Shown here: positions 1 through 7,690 of the stretch, piece after piece
Layout of the letters: each line of letters starts with the position of its first letter
How positions within the stretch are numbered: the first letter of the stretch is position 1
Origin: Streptomyces exfoliatus
Lineage (GTDB): Bacteria > Actinomycetota > Actinomycetes > Streptomycetales > Streptomycetaceae
Reading direction: 5' to 3'
Length of the DNA stretch: 64,000 nt
Assembly: GCF_000725545.1 (NCBI RefSeq)
Contig: NZ_JNZP01000005.1
Span: 124,001-188,000, forward strand
Position numbers and translations under genes: made by a program
The notes under the pieces: model-generated
Seen by the model: only the letters and a program-made list of their open reading frames with translations
Database searches by the model: none
What the model was told of the DNA's origin: nothing

Positions 1-415
1 CCAGCGGCAGCAGGGCGTTCAGGTCGGTGGACAGGTCCACGTCCATGTAGGCGAGGACGGGCGCGTCCGAGCCCGACCACACGGTCCGCAGCGCCCGGCC
101 GCGCCCCTTCTCCTCCAGTCGTACGGAGCACACCTCGGGCACCTCGGCGGCGAGGCCGGCGGCGACGGCGGGGGTGGTGTCGGTGGAGGCGTTGTCGGCG
201 ACGGTGATGCGGAAGCCGTAGGGGAAGGTCCGCAGGAGGTGCTCGTGGAGGCGGCGGACGCACGGCTCCAGGTCCTTCTCCTCGTTGTAGACGGGAATCA
301 CCACGTCCAGGACGGGCCGTCCGGCGATGTTCACCGGCAGGTGCTCCCGGGCGGGGAGGGCGTCGGACCTTCCGGAGGCCACGGACGGGGGACCCGCGAT
401 CGTTGGGGTTCGCAT
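1..415 (-). CDS. Family 2 glycosyltransferase, N-terminal part (cut by window edge)
   Basis: The frame reads from an ATG at 415 to the window start without a stop, so only about the first 138 residues are present. After a roughly 35-residue leader comes the GT-A opening LDVVIPVYNEEKDLEP, then ITVADNASTDTTP, and then AYMDVDLSTDLNALLPL. The last carries the DxD-type motif of family 2 (GT2) enzymes of the dolichyl-phosphate-mannose synthase kind. Family knowledge suggests transfer of a sugar from a nucleotide donor to a polyprenyl phosphate or cell-envelope acceptor at the cytoplasmic face; the actual acceptor cannot be read here. It starts 26 nt after the histidine kinase stop on the same strand, so it probably shares a transcript with the two-component system. 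Any C-terminal membrane domain lies outside the window. Confidence 0.85.
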   Translation of the reverse strand, partial: MRTPTIAGPPSVASGRSDALPAREHLPVNIAGRPVLDVVIPVYNEEKDLEPCVRRLHEHLLRTFPYGFRITVADNASTDTTPAVAAGLAAEVPEVCSVRLEEKGRGRALRTVWSGSDAPVLAYMDVDLSTDLNALLPL

Positions 416-441
416 GCCGACGACACTCGCCGGGCCCGCTG

Positions 442-1977
442 TCACGGCTGTGTGATGCGCCTGTGCCCTGGCTGTGAGTCCGCGCCTTCAGGGAGCCGGA
501 CGGTGAAGACGGTCCGGCCGGGGGCGCTTTCGACGCCCACCTCGCCGCCGTGCGCGAGGACGACCGCGCGCACGATGGCAAGCCCGAGGCCGGTGGATCC
601 GGCGTGCCGGGAACGGGAGGCGTCGCCGCGCGCGAACCGCTCGAAGACGGTGGGCAGGAGCGCGGCCGGGATGCCCGGCCCGTCGTCCTCGATGTCGACG
701 ACCGCCGCCCCGGCCTCCGTACGGACGCGGGCGGTGACCTTCGTACCGGGCGGGGTGTGGGTACGGGCGTTGGCGAGGAGGTTGACGAGGACCTGCTGGA
801 GGCGGGCACCGTCGGCCCGTACGGCCGTGTGGTCCGTGGCGGGTCCGGGGAGTTCGAGGCGCCAGTGGTGCTCGGGCCCGGCGGCGCGGGCGTCGCTGAC
901 GGCGTCCACGACGAGGGGGACGAGGTCCGTGGTCTCGTACGAGAGCGGGCGCCCCGCGTCGAGCCGGGCGAGCAGCAGCAGGTCCTCCACCAGGCCGGTC
1001 ATCCGGGTCGCCTCGGACTCGATCCGGCCGAGCGCGTGCCGGGTGTCGGGCCCGCACTCCTCACGGCCTCGCCGGGTCAGCTCCGCGTATCCCCGGATCG
1101 AGGCCAGCGGGGTGCGCAGTTCATGGCTGGCGTCCGCCACGAACTGCCGGACCCGGGTCTCGCTCTGCTGGCGGGCGTCGAGCGCCGAGTGGACGTGGTC
1201 GAGCATCCGGTTGATGGCTGCGCCGACCTGGCCCACCTCGGTCCGGGGATCGGCCTCCGTCTCCGGGACCCGCTGGTGGAGCGCCACCTCGCCGCTGTGC
1301 AGCGGCAGCTTGGCGACCTGACCCGCGAGGGCGGCGACGCGCCGCAGCGGCCGCAGGGCCACCCCGACGAGCACGGTCCCGGCGAGCGAGGCCGCGACGA
1401 GGCCGGCGCCGGTGACGCTCAGTTCGACGAGGACGAGGGTGGAGAGGGCGTCCTCGACCTCGGTGAGCGGGATGCCGCTGAGGAAGGTGCCGTGACTGCC
1501 CTCCGCGTACTCGACCCGGTACGAGCCGAGGCGGGGCAGCTCGACGGTGTGCGGGTCCCCGTCGCGGGGGACGGCGGCGAGCGCGGCGCGCTGGGCCGCG
1601 TCGAGTTCGGTCCGGACGTTCCGCCCGTACAGGCCGCCGGCCTCGGTATCGGCCTCCGCCGAGTACCCTGCCGAGGCGAGTTCACCGTCCACCAGGACCG
1701 CTCCGAGGGCGCCGGTCGGTATGCCGGGCCCCACCACGAACCCGAGGGGGTCCTGGCCACCGCCCGGTTCGGGCCGGAGACCCAGGGAGACCGGCGGGCC
1801 CGCGGCCCGGTTGGAGACCGTACGGACCTGCTCGTCGGCCCGGTCGTACAGGTACGAGCGGAACGCGATCGTCGTGACCGTGCCGATGACGGCCGCGACG
1901 ACCGCGATCAGCGCGACCGCCGAGACGACGAGCCGGGTGCGCAGCGACCACGGTCGCCGCCGTGCACGTCGGAACAC
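442..1977 (-). CDS. Membrane sensor histidine kinase (HAMP, HisKA, HATPase)
   Basis: This 511-residue protein has the layout of a classical sensor kinase. There is a first membrane segment at about residues 15-38, an extracytoplasmic loop of roughly 140 residues, a second membrane segment near 185-208, and a HAMP linker. The H-box ADASHELRTPLASI near 285 carries the phospho-accepting His. An N-box (NLLANARTHTP), a G1 box (DDGPGIP) and a G2 box (STGLGLAIV) complete the ATPase domain. It would autophosphorylate and pass phosphate to the response regulator encoded just upstream, whose stop lies only 5 nt before this GTG start, so the pair is translationally linked. The sensed signal is unknown; the loop shows no recognised sensor fold. 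Confidence 0.93.
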   Translation of the reverse strand: MFRRARRRPWSLRTRLVVSAVALIAVVAAVIGTVTTIAFRSYLYDRADEQVRTVSNRAAGPPVSLGLRPEPGGGQDPLGFVVGPGIPTGALGAVLVDGELASAGYSAEADTEAGGLYGRNVRTELDAAQRAALAAVPRDGDPHTVELPRLGSYRVEYAEGSHGTFLSGIPLTEVEDALSTLVLVELSVTGAGLVAASLAGTVLVGVALRPLRRVAALAGQVAKLPLHSGEVALHQRVPETEADPRTEVGQVGAAINRMLDHVHSALDARQQSETRVRQFVADASHELRTPLASIRGYAELTRRGREECGPDTRHALGRIESEATRMTGLVEDLLLLARLDAGRPLSYETTDLVPLVVDAVSDARAAGPEHHWRLELPGPATDHTAVRADGARLQQVLVNLLANARTHTPPGTKVTARVRTEAGAAVVDIEDDGPGIPAALLPTVFERFARGDASRSRHAGSTGLGLAIVRAVVLAHGGEVGVESAPGRTVFTVRLPEGADSQPGHRRITQP

Positions 1978-1982
1978 CGGCG

Positions 1983-2726
1983 CTACTCGCCCGGCTTGAT
2001 CAGATATCCGGCTCCGCGCCGGGTGTGGATCATCGGCGCGCGGCCCGCGTCGATCTTCCGACGCAGGTAGGAGATGTAGAGCTCGACGACGTTGGCCTGA
2101 CCGCCGAAGTCGTACGACCAGACGCGGTCGAGGATCTGCGCCTTGCTGAGGACCCGTCGCGGATTGCGCATGAGGTAGCGCAGCAGCTCGAACTCGGTGG
2201 CGGTCAGGTGGATCGAATCCCCGCCCCGGGTGACGTCGTGGCTGTCCTCGTCGAGGGTCAGGTCACCGACGACGAGCAGCGACTCGCTGCGCGCCTGGGC
2301 GGCCCCCGACCTGCGGATGAGGCCGCGCAGCCGGGCGACGACCTCCTCCAGGCTGAAGGGCTTGGTGACGTAGTCGTCGCCGCCGGCGGTGAGCCCGGCG
2401 ATCCGGTCCTCGACGGCGTCCTTCGCCGTCAGGAACAGCACGGGGACGTCCGGCAGCTCACGCCGGATCGAGCCCAGCAGGCTGAGCCCGTCGGCGTCGG
2501 GGAGCATCACGTCGAGGATCACGGCGTCGGGGCGGAACTCACGGACGGAACGCAGGGCGGCGGCTCCGTCCCCGGCGCTCCGCACCTGCCAGCCCTCGTA
2601 CCGCAGGGCCATGGAGAGGAGCTCGGCGAGCGAGGCCTCGTCGTCGACGACGAGGACGCGGACGGCGGTGCCGTCGGCACGGAGCATGTCGGCGCGGGTG
2701 CCGGGGCGGCGTGTGGTGACGGTCAT
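1983..2726 (-). CDS. OmpR-family response regulator
   Basis: This is a 247-residue protein. An N-terminal receiver domain (about 22-135) has the acidic pair in VLVVDDEASLAE, the phospho-accepting Asp in VILDVMLPD and the conserved Lys in VTKPFSLEE. A C-terminal winged-helix DNA-binding domain (about 150-245) contains LTATEFELLRYLMRNP and VELYISYLRRKID, typical of OmpR/PhoB regulators. It is the partner of the kinase encoded downstream. The annotated ATG is the first possible; a second ATG 13 codons in would still leave a full receiver. A 6+6+6 inverted repeat lies 55-72 nt upstream of the start and could be its own target. Regulon unknown. Confidence 0.94.
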   Translation of the reverse strand: MTVTTRRPGTRADMLRADGTAVRVLVVDDEASLAELLSMALRYEGWQVRSAGDGAAALRSVREFRPDAVILDVMLPDADGLSLLGSIRRELPDVPVLFLTAKDAVEDRIAGLTAGGDDYVTKPFSLEEVVARLRGLIRRSGAAQARSESLLVVGDLTLDEDSHDVTRGGDSIHLTATEFELLRYLMRNPRRVLSKAQILDRVWSYDFGGQANVVELYISYLRRKIDAGRAPMIHTRRGAGYLIKPGE

Positions 2727-2780
2727 GCGCCCACGCTCGCCGCCGCCGCTGAGAGCCTCCTTTCCCTTTCCTGTGAATTG

Positions 2781-2798
2781 CCTGAGAAAGGACTCAGG
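2781..2798. promoter_or_regulatory. Inverted repeat upstream of the response-regulator gene
   Basis: The sequence CCTGAG, six bases, CTCAGG forms a perfect inverted repeat in the upstream region of the minus-strand two-component operon. A further half-site-like CTCTCAG lies closer to the gene. It could be an autoregulatory operator. It could also be a weak hairpin; the stem is only 6 bp. Confidence 0.35.
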
Positions 2799-2855
2799 TG
2801 CCGCTGACGATGCAGGTGCGGCTGAGGACTCAGGTGCGGCTGAGGACTCGGACGC

Positions 2856-3833
2856 TCACGGTTTCACGTGAAACATCGCGGCCCCGTTCTCGTAGAGGAC
2901 CCGTCGCAGCCAGTCGTCCCCGAGTCCGAGGCGTTCGAGGGCGTGGAGCTGGTGCGCGTACGGATACGGGATGTTCGGGAAGTCGGAGCCGAGGAGGATC
3001 CGGTCGCCCAGGTCGACGAGCCGCTTGAGCTCCGCCCCGGGGAAGGGCGCGAGCCGCTCACTGAAGTCGGTGAAAGCCATGGTGGTGTCGAGGTGGACGC
3101 CCTCGTACCGCTGGGCGAGGTCGAGGAAGTCGCCGTACTCCGGCATCCCCATGTGCGCGACGATCACCCGCAGCCGGGGGTGGCGGGCGAGCAGCCGTCC
3201 CATGGGTCCCGGACCGGTGAACCTGCCCGGCGCGGGTCCCGAGCCGCAGTGGACGACGGCGGGGGTGCCGCTGTCGGCGAGGGCTCCCCAGACGGCGTCC
3301 AGCTGGGCGTCGTTCGGGTCGAAGCCGCCGACCTGGAGATGCACCTTGAAGACACGGGCGCCGGCGTCGAGCGCCTCGTGGACGTACCGGTGGGCGTCCG
3401 GCTCGGGGAAGAAGGTCGAGGTGTGCAGACAGTCGGGGGTCCGGGCGGCGAAGTCGGCGGCCCAGGAGTTCAGCCAGGCGGCCATGCCGGGCTTGTGCGG
3501 GTAGAGCATCGCGGTGAACGCGACCGCCCCGAAACCGCGCAGGAGGGCGAGTCGGCGCTCCTCCTCCTCGCGGTAGGTGATCGGCCACTCCAGGCCGGTC
3601 AGCGGGCCGACGGAATCGAAGTAGGCCCAGACCTTGTCGAGGACGCTCTGCGGCATGAAGTGCGTGTGCACGTCGACGAGCCCGGGGATACCGAGGCGCT
3701 CGACGAGGGCCGGGATGTCGACGCCCCCGCTGCCTTCGCCACTCGCGCCACTCGCGCCACTCGCGCTCCTCGCGCCACTCGCGCTCCTCCCGCTACTCCC
3801 GCTACTCCCGCTACTCCCGCTACTCCCGCTCAA
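2856..3833 (-). CDS. Amidohydrolase family protein (ACMSD-like, Amidohydro_2)
   Basis: The core, from VDIPALVERLGIPGLVDVHTHF onward, has the metal ligands of the amidohydrolase TIM barrel. These are the HxH pair in DVHTHF, a Lys/His pair in VFKVHLQVGG, His in VVHCGSGP and VIVAHMGMP, and the Asp in LLGSDFPN. Members hydrolyse or decarboxylate cyclic or aromatic substrates; the substrate here is unknown. No ATG or GTG lies in frame near the core, so I place the start at a TTG (3833) overlapping the upstream monooxygenase gene by 14 nt, which gives 325 residues with a Ser/Gly-rich repeat-encoded leader of about 30 residues. The start is therefore uncertain. The 3' end carries the parS site. An apparent longer frame upstream runs inside the monooxygenase gene and is not believed. 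Confidence 0.85.
   Translation of the reverse strand: MSGSSGSSGSSGSSGRSASGARSASGASGASGEGSGGVDIPALVERLGIPGLVDVHTHFMPQSVLDKVWAYFDSVGPLTGLEWPITYREEEERRLALLRGFGAVAFTAMLYPHKPGMAAWLNSWAADFAARTPDCLHTSTFFPEPDAHRYVHEALDAGARVFKVHLQVGGFDPNDAQLDAVWGALADSGTPAVVHCGSGPAPGRFTGPGPMGRLLARHPRLRVIVAHMGMPEYGDFLDLAQRYEGVHLDTTMAFTDFSERLAPFPGAELKRLVDLGDRILLGSDFPNIPYPYAHQLHALERLGLGDDWLRRVLYENGAAMFHVKP
2861..2874. other. parS chromosome-partition site (perfect match)
   Basis: GTTTCACGTGAAAC is the exact 14-bp palindrome known as the Streptomyces ParB-binding site (parS). In the 16-bp form used for Bacillus, 15 positions match. The site sits inside the last codons of the amidohydrolase gene, where it encodes FHVK just before the stop. 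ParB loading at parS sites organises the origin region during sporulation; in Streptomyces these sites cluster around oriC. What is seen is the sequence; ParB binding is inferred from the identity of the motif. Confidence 0.88.
3737..3826. repeat. Ten-copy 9-bp tandem repeat across a gene junction
   Basis: Ten consecutive 9-bp units fill these 90 bases. Four identical copies of CGCTACTCC (3791-3826) are followed towards lower coordinates by variants such as CGCCACTCG and CGCTCCTCG. The array covers the stop codon of the monooxygenase gene and the start region of the amidohydrolase. On the coding (minus) strand the copies read as GGAGTAGCG or GGAGGAGCG, so several resemble Shine-Dalgarno sequences. 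In the amidohydrolase frame they encode a Ser/Gly/Ala run. Confidence 0.9.
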
Positions 3834-4155
3834 AGCTGTAGCTCCGTTCGACCTTGCCGATGTGGACGCTGTAGCTGTCGTACCAGTGCTCCCGGCCGTA
3901 CGCCTTGGCGGCCTGGTGCTCGGTGTCGAGGCGCCAGGCGTCGAGGGACTCCAGGTCCCGGAAGTAGGCGACGGTGATGCCGATGCCACCGGGAGTGCGG
4001 GCGGTCTCGTAGCCGAGGAATCCCGGGATGTCCCTGACGATCTCCTGCATGCGGGAGGAGGTCTCGGAGTAGCCCTCGGGCGCCTCGGGGCGGATGGAGG
4101 TGAAGACAGCGGTGTAGTAAGGCGGTTGGATGTCCGCCACCAGTTTGGGGGTCAT
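3820..4155 (-). CDS. Antibiotic-biosynthesis-monooxygenase (ABM) domain protein
   Basis: This 111-residue protein is the size of a single dimeric alpha-beta barrel (ABM/YqjZ-like) domain. Recognisable stretches are YYTAVFTSIRPE at the start, IPGFLGYETAR in the middle, and ITVAYFRDLESLDAWR followed by the aromatic HWYDSYSVHIGKVERSY end. Proteins of this family act as cofactor-independent oxygenases, haem-degrading enzymes or simple ligand binders; which applies is not evident. The ATG at 4155 is preceded on the coding strand by GGCGAGGGTG, a good ribosome-binding site, so the longer upstream frame is rejected. It ends inside the 9-bp repeat and overlaps the likely TTG start of the amidohydrolase, so the two are probably cotranscribed. 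Confidence 0.87.
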   Translation of the reverse strand: MTPKLVADIQPPYYTAVFTSIRPEAPEGYSETSSRMQEIVRDIPGFLGYETARTPGGIGITVAYFRDLESLDAWRLDTEHQAAKAYGREHWYDSYSVHIGKVERSYSFERE

Positions 4156-4221
4156 GTGATCACCCTCGCCGGGGTCGGGCGGGGATGTCCACGGCGACCG
4201 GCGAAAGGGATCCAAGACTTT

Positions 4222-4302
4222 ACGAAGCGCCCGCCGCCGTACGAAGCGCCCGCCCCCGCAGTGCGAACCGCCCGCCGCCGCCGCACGAAGCGCCCGCCGC
4301 CG
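4222..4302. repeat. Four imperfect ~20-bp direct repeats, intergenic
   Basis: The block ACGAAGCGCCCGCCGCCG occurs at 4222, 4240 (variant), 4263 (variant) and 4285, directly after the stop of the DUF2797 gene on the minus strand. It fills most of the space before the monooxygenase gene. No stable ordinary hairpin is obvious, and the units do not form a convincing coding frame. Confidence 0.8.
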
Positions 4303-4303
4303 C

Positions 4304-5242
4304 TCAGAAGAGCTCGCCCTGAGCGCTCTCGGGTTCTGGGGCGGCCACCGGCGTCACGGGTACCGAGAACTCCGCTCCCGGCGTCCCGCCCTGACCCGAC
4401 GCGCCCTCCCCGGCGCTCCGGAGCTCCCACCCGCCCATCAGCCGGGTGTCGAGGGCCAGACAGCGACCAAAGGGATCGAGCAGGTGCAGATCGGGCCCGG
4501 CGGCGGCGAGCAGCCGTCCCGTGACGGCGCCCCCGTCGACCAGTTCGAAGACGGTGCCGGCGAGGGGCGGCAGCCCGTCGAGGCCGAAGGCTTCGACGTG
4601 GTCGCGCGGCGCGAACTCCAGCGGTTCCAGGGTCTCCGTCCAGCCGCCGACCGACCGCGCGCTCCGGTGCAGCTCCTCGACCTCGCCGGCCCGCACCGAG
4701 GCGGGCGGCAGGGCATGCCGGGCGGCCCGCTTCCGCTCGTACGCCACCCGGTCGGGGATTCCCAGCGTCTGCCGCAGCACCTCCTCGGTCCGCCGGGCGG
4801 CCATCAGGGGGCCACGGCCCAGCCAGCTGAACGTGACGGCGCCCTGTTCGAGGAGCCGGGCCTCGCCCCGGGCCTCGGCGGTGATCCCCACCTTGGTCAT
4901 GCCGGGCCCGAACCAGGCGAGGTACACGCGGTACGGCTGGGGATCGTCGAGGAAGGTGTCGGCGGCGACCGAGTGGGCCCGGTCGAGCCGCGCGCACTCC
5001 GCGCACCGCCCACCGGTGGACCGGCCGGACACGACGGCCTCCAGGGGGCAGGGGTTGCCGCGGGCCCCGGCGCACCGCCGCGACCCCACGGCCCGGAAGG
5101 CGAGCCGCTGCCCGTACGCGAGGGGGCTGATCTTCCCGCCCTGCCACCGCAGGCCCGGCGCCCCACCGCTCCAGGTGATCCCCCGACACCGCCACTCCAC
5201 CGGCCCGGCCCTCCTCGCTTCCCTCCCCCCAGTCTCCGTCAC
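4304..5242 (-). CDS. DUF2797 family protein
   Basis: This 312-residue protein shows the pattern of DUF2797. Cysteine pairs sit in the first third (RRCAGARGNPCPLEA and GGRCAECARLD), which probably bind zinc. They are followed by PYRVYLAWFGPGMTKVGIT, a stretch resembling the core of GIY-YIG nuclease folds, with an Arg-rich helix after it (AARRTEEVLRQTL). The C-terminal half is less conserved and ends in a proline- and acid-rich tail. The molecular function of the family is not established; nucleic-acid binding is only a guess from the zinc and GIY-YIG-like features. The gene starts 17 nt after the Bro-N gene stop on the same strand, so the two may form a transcript. Confidence 0.8.
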   Translation of the reverse strand: MTETGGREARRAGPVEWRCRGITWSGGAPGLRWQGGKISPLAYGQRLAFRAVGSRRCAGARGNPCPLEAVVSGRSTGGRCAECARLDRAHSVAADTFLDDPQPYRVYLAWFGPGMTKVGITAEARGEARLLEQGAVTFSWLGRGPLMAARRTEEVLRQTLGIPDRVAYERKRAARHALPPASVRAGEVEELHRSARSVGGWTETLEPLEFAPRDHVEAFGLDGLPPLAGTVFELVDGGAVTGRLLAAAGPDLHLLDPFGRCLALDTRLMGGWELRSAGEGASGQGGTPGAEFSVPVTPVAAPEPESAQGELF

Positions 5243-5259
5243 GCCTCACATCTCACGTC

Positions 5260-6084
5260 TCAGGGCAGGACGTAGATCCGCGCCCCGTCCGCGTCGGGCC
5301 CCCCGACCTCCCGCATGAAGCCCTGTTCGAGGAGGAACCGCACGCAGTCCCGGACGCGCTCGCGGGAGAGCCCGGTGCGCCGGGTGACGTCCTGGTCCCG
5401 GTGGCGGACACCGCCCCGGATCAGGGCGGGGGCGAGGCAGGTGGCGACCGTCCGTACGTCCCCGGTGACCGCCCAGGACTCGACGAGCTCCTGCGGGCTG
5501 AGGGCGACGGCGGCGCCGCTGCGCTGACGGGGCACGGAGAGCCTCTCAAGGGAGTCGGCGACCCTTGAGAGGCTCCGCCGGGTCTCGCGGAGCAGCTCCG
5601 CGTACTCGGTGTGCTCGGTGTACGCGGCGGCCCGCTCGTCGAACCGCCCCTCCAGCCGGACGAGGACGTCGACGAGCTCCGGCGGCAGCACGAAACCGGT
5701 GTGCGCAGGGGAGGGTTCGAGTCCGTACCCCCCGTACCGCTGGACCGCCGCCATGACCTCGCCCGTCCACGCCCGGAAGGCCCCGGCCTCCGGTCTTCGG
5801 CACGCCCCCACGAGCTGCACGAGCCCCTGGAGACTCACCATCCGCGTCGACGCCCTGAGCCCGCTCCGGCCGGAGAGGTCCGCCCCTCCGACGACCTCCC
5901 GTGCGGACGCGAGGCACGCCTCGGGCAGAGCCACCGTCCGCAGTGCCTCCCGGGTCCCCGCGTACCCGAGTCTCTTCGCCACGTCCACCACCGGGAACCA
6001 GTGGGCTCCGTCGGGCGCGGTCAGCCGGCGCAGGGGCGCACCGGTGGCGGCGTACACCAGGTCATCGATGTCGATCGCATCCAT
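5260..6084 (-). CDS. Bro-N domain DNA-binding protein
   Basis: This 274-residue protein has an N-terminal Bro-N-like module at about residues 17-115. It is marked by WFPVVDVAKRLGYAGTREALR, SLQGLVQLVGACRRPEAGAFRAWTGEVMAAVQRYGGYG and intervening loops, as in phage antirepressors and baculovirus BRO proteins. A middle coiled region (about 130-185) is followed by a C-terminal winged-helix-like segment (RDQDVTRRTGLSRERVRDCVRFLLEQGFMREV). It is likely a DNA-binding regulator. No other phage genes are present, so it is not evidence for a prophage. The start follows GGAGGTGAT on the coding strand, an almost ideal ribosome-binding site. Confidence 0.82.
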   Translation of the reverse strand: MDAIDIDDLVYAATGAPLRRLTAPDGAHWFPVVDVAKRLGYAGTREALRTVALPEACLASAREVVGGADLSGRSGLRASTRMVSLQGLVQLVGACRRPEAGAFRAWTGEVMAAVQRYGGYGLEPSPAHTGFVLPPELVDVLVRLEGRFDERAAAYTEHTEYAELLRETRRSLSRVADSLERLSVPRQRSGAAVALSPQELVESWAVTGDVRTVATCLAPALIRGGVRHRDQDVTRRTGLSRERVRDCVRFLLEQGFMREVGGPDADGARIYVLP

Positions 6085-6243
6085 CGATCATCACCTCCGC
6101 CACGCAAGGTAGGCCGAGGGCATATTCAACTGACATGCAAATCAGACAGGTTCACCCAAAAGGGGAGGGTTTTCCGGGTTCTCCCCAGAAACCCCTCCCC
6201 GCCTCCCCCGACTTCCTGGACTCCTCCGACTCCTGCGCCGCCT

Positions 6244-6609
6244 CTACTTCGCGACGAACTGCGTCAGGATCGCCTGCACCTCGTAGATGTCGACGCCCTT
6301 GGTGAAGGTCTTCTGCACGGGCAGCTGGCTGCCCGAGATCCAGATCTTCAGCTCGGCGTCCAGGTCGAAGGTGCCGGCCGTCTCGACGGCGAAGTGCGTG
6401 ATGCTCCGGTACGGAATCGAGTGGTACTCGACCTTCTTGCCGGTGATCCCCTGCTTGTCGACCAACACGAGCCGGCGGTCGGTGAAGAAGATGGTGTCGC
6501 GGATCAGCAGGTACGCGGCGTGCACCTGCTCCCCCTGCCCGAGCAGCCGCGCGTAGTCCTGCTGCGCCTGCGCCGGATCGATCGCGTGCGCGTTCCCGAA
6601 GAGTGCCAT
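6244..6609 (-). CDS. PH domain-containing protein (bPH family)
   Basis: This 121-residue protein contains a bacterial pleckstrin-homology-like domain through most of its length. Typical strands are AAYLLIRDTIFFTDRRLVLVDKQGITGKKVEYHSIPY, ITHFAVETAGTFDLDAELKIWISG and the terminal helix VDIYEVQAILTQFVAK. No signal peptide or membrane segment is visible, so it is cytosolic or peripheral. Members of this family form oligomers; their biochemical role is unknown. It is separated from the Bro-N gene by about 160 nt and lies divergent to the sigma-factor gene. Confidence 0.85.
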   Translation of the reverse strand: MALFGNAHAIDPAQAQQDYARLLGQGEQVHAAYLLIRDTIFFTDRRLVLVDKQGITGKKVEYHSIPYRSITHFAVETAGTFDLDAELKIWISGSQLPVQKTFTKGVDIYEVQAILTQFVAK

Positions 6610-6691
6610 GCCCCAACCCCCACATTCGAAATGAAAGAACGATCAACCGACCCTAACCCCAACTACCAGGCCGACAGGGCGGGGTGGGAGT

Positions 6692-6697
6692 TAGGAT
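6692..6697 (+). promoter_or_regulatory. Candidate -10 box for leaderless sigma-factor mRNA
   Basis: TAGGAT lies 7 bases before the ATG at 6705. This spacing places the transcription start at or next to the start codon, and no Shine-Dalgarno sequence is present. A clear -35 box was not seen. Confidence 0.5.
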
Positions 6698-6704
6698 CCG
6701 GTCC

Positions 6705-7649
6705 ATGGCCCTGACCATGAACGCCATGGACCGCTTCGAAGCCTCCATGCCCCGCCTGGAGGCCATCGCGTACCGCCTCCTCGGCTCGGCGAGCGAGGCC
6801 GAGGACGCCGTGCAGGACACGTTCCTGCGCTGGCAGGCCGCCGACGTGGACCGCATCGAGGTCCCCGAGGCCTGGCTGACGAAGGTGCTCACCAACGTGT
6901 GCCTCAACCAGCTCACCTCGGCCCGCGCGCGGCGCGAGACCTACGTCGGCCAGTGGCTCCCCGAGCCGCTGCTCGCCGGCGACCCGATGCTCGGCCCCGC
7001 CGAGACCGCCGAGCAGCGCGAGTCGCTCTCGTACGCGGTGCTGACCCTCCTCGAGCGGCTCTCCCCCAACGAACGGGCGGTGTACGTGCTCAAGGAGGCC
7101 TTCGGTTACACGCACCGCGAGATCGCCGAGATCCTCGACATCACCGAGGCCGCCGGCCAGCAGATCTTCCACCGCGCGAAGAAGCACGTCGCCGACGGCA
7201 AGGCCCGCACCGAGATCGACGAGGCCACCGCCCGGCGGATCGTCGAGGAGTTCCTCGCCGCGGCCACCAGCGGGCAGACGGACACCCTCGTACGGATGCT
7301 CACCACGGACGCGGTCGCGATCGGCGACGGCGGCGGCAAGGTCCCGGCCCGCGCCAAGGCGTTCGAGGGCGCCCGCGCGGTCGCCACCTTCCTGCGTGGA
7401 CTGTTCAAGTCCAGCCCGGCCAAGCGCACCCTCGTGGGCGGTTCGGCCGGGATCTACGCCGCGACCGCCAACGGCGCCCCCGCCGTCGTGGCGGTCGTCG
7501 ACGGCCGGGTCGTCGGCGTCATGTGCGTGGAGATCGGCGCCGACGGCATCGCCGCCGTCCGCAGCCAGGTCAACCCCGACAAGCTCGAACGCGCGACGCG
7601 GCGATGGACGGCCACCGACCACGGGGAACCCCTGTTCCAAGCCTTCTGA
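6705..7649 (+). CDS. sigJ: ECF RNA polymerase sigma factor, SigJ type
   Basis: This 314-residue protein has three parts. Sigma region 2 (about 5-75) contains the AYRLLGSASEAEDAVQDTFLRW core-binding motif. Region 4 (about 105-165) contains LSPNERAVYVLKEAFGYTHREIAEILDI. A C-terminal SnoaL-like domain (about 180-310) is the mark of the SigJ group (ECF41-like), in which the extra domain controls activity in place of a separate anti-sigma factor. It would direct RNA polymerase to a small regulon, often an adjacent oxidoreductase or carboxymuconolactone-decarboxylase gene. Here an FAD oxidoreductase gene follows, but a hairpin lies between. ATG 6705 is chosen over the upstream in-frame start because of the -10 box; 6717 is also possible. 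Confidence 0.92.
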   Translation: MALTMNAMDRFEASMPRLEAIAYRLLGSASEAEDAVQDTFLRWQAADVDRIEVPEAWLTKVLTNVCLNQLTSARARRETYVGQWLPEPLLAGDPMLGPAETAEQRESLSYAVLTLLERLSPNERAVYVLKEAFGYTHREIAEILDITEAAGQQIFHRAKKHVADGKARTEIDEATARRIVEEFLAAATSGQTDTLVRMLTTDAVAIGDGGGKVPARAKAFEGARAVATFLRGLFKSSPAKRTLVGGSAGIYAATANGAPAVVAVVDGRVVGVMCVEIGADGIAAVRSQVNPDKLERATRRWTATDHGEPLFQAF

Positions 7650-7653
7650 CCCC

Positions 7654-7673
7654 GGTGTGACCTGCTTCACACC
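7654..7673. promoter_or_regulatory. Crp/FNR-type palindrome upstream of the oxidoreductase gene
   Basis: GGTGTGA, six bases, TCACACC is a perfect 7+6+7 palindrome containing TGTGA-N6-TCACA, the classical Crp consensus. Streptomyces Crp is reported to bind GTG-N8-CAC-type sites, which this also satisfies in spacing. It begins 4 nt after the sigma-factor stop and lies about 80 nt upstream of the oxidoreductase start. Protein binding is inferred only. Confidence 0.6.
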
Positions 7674-7690
7674 TGATGCCTGTCAGGAAA

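Noticed and set aside
3737..3826. CRISPR-like array
   Set aside because: Units are contiguous 9-mers with no spacers and no cas genes; the other repeat blocks are likewise simple tandem repeats.
5260..6084. Prophage remnant suggested by the Bro-N protein
   Set aside because: No integrase, terminase, capsid or attachment-site duplication nearby; Bro-N proteins also occur as ordinary chromosomal regulators.
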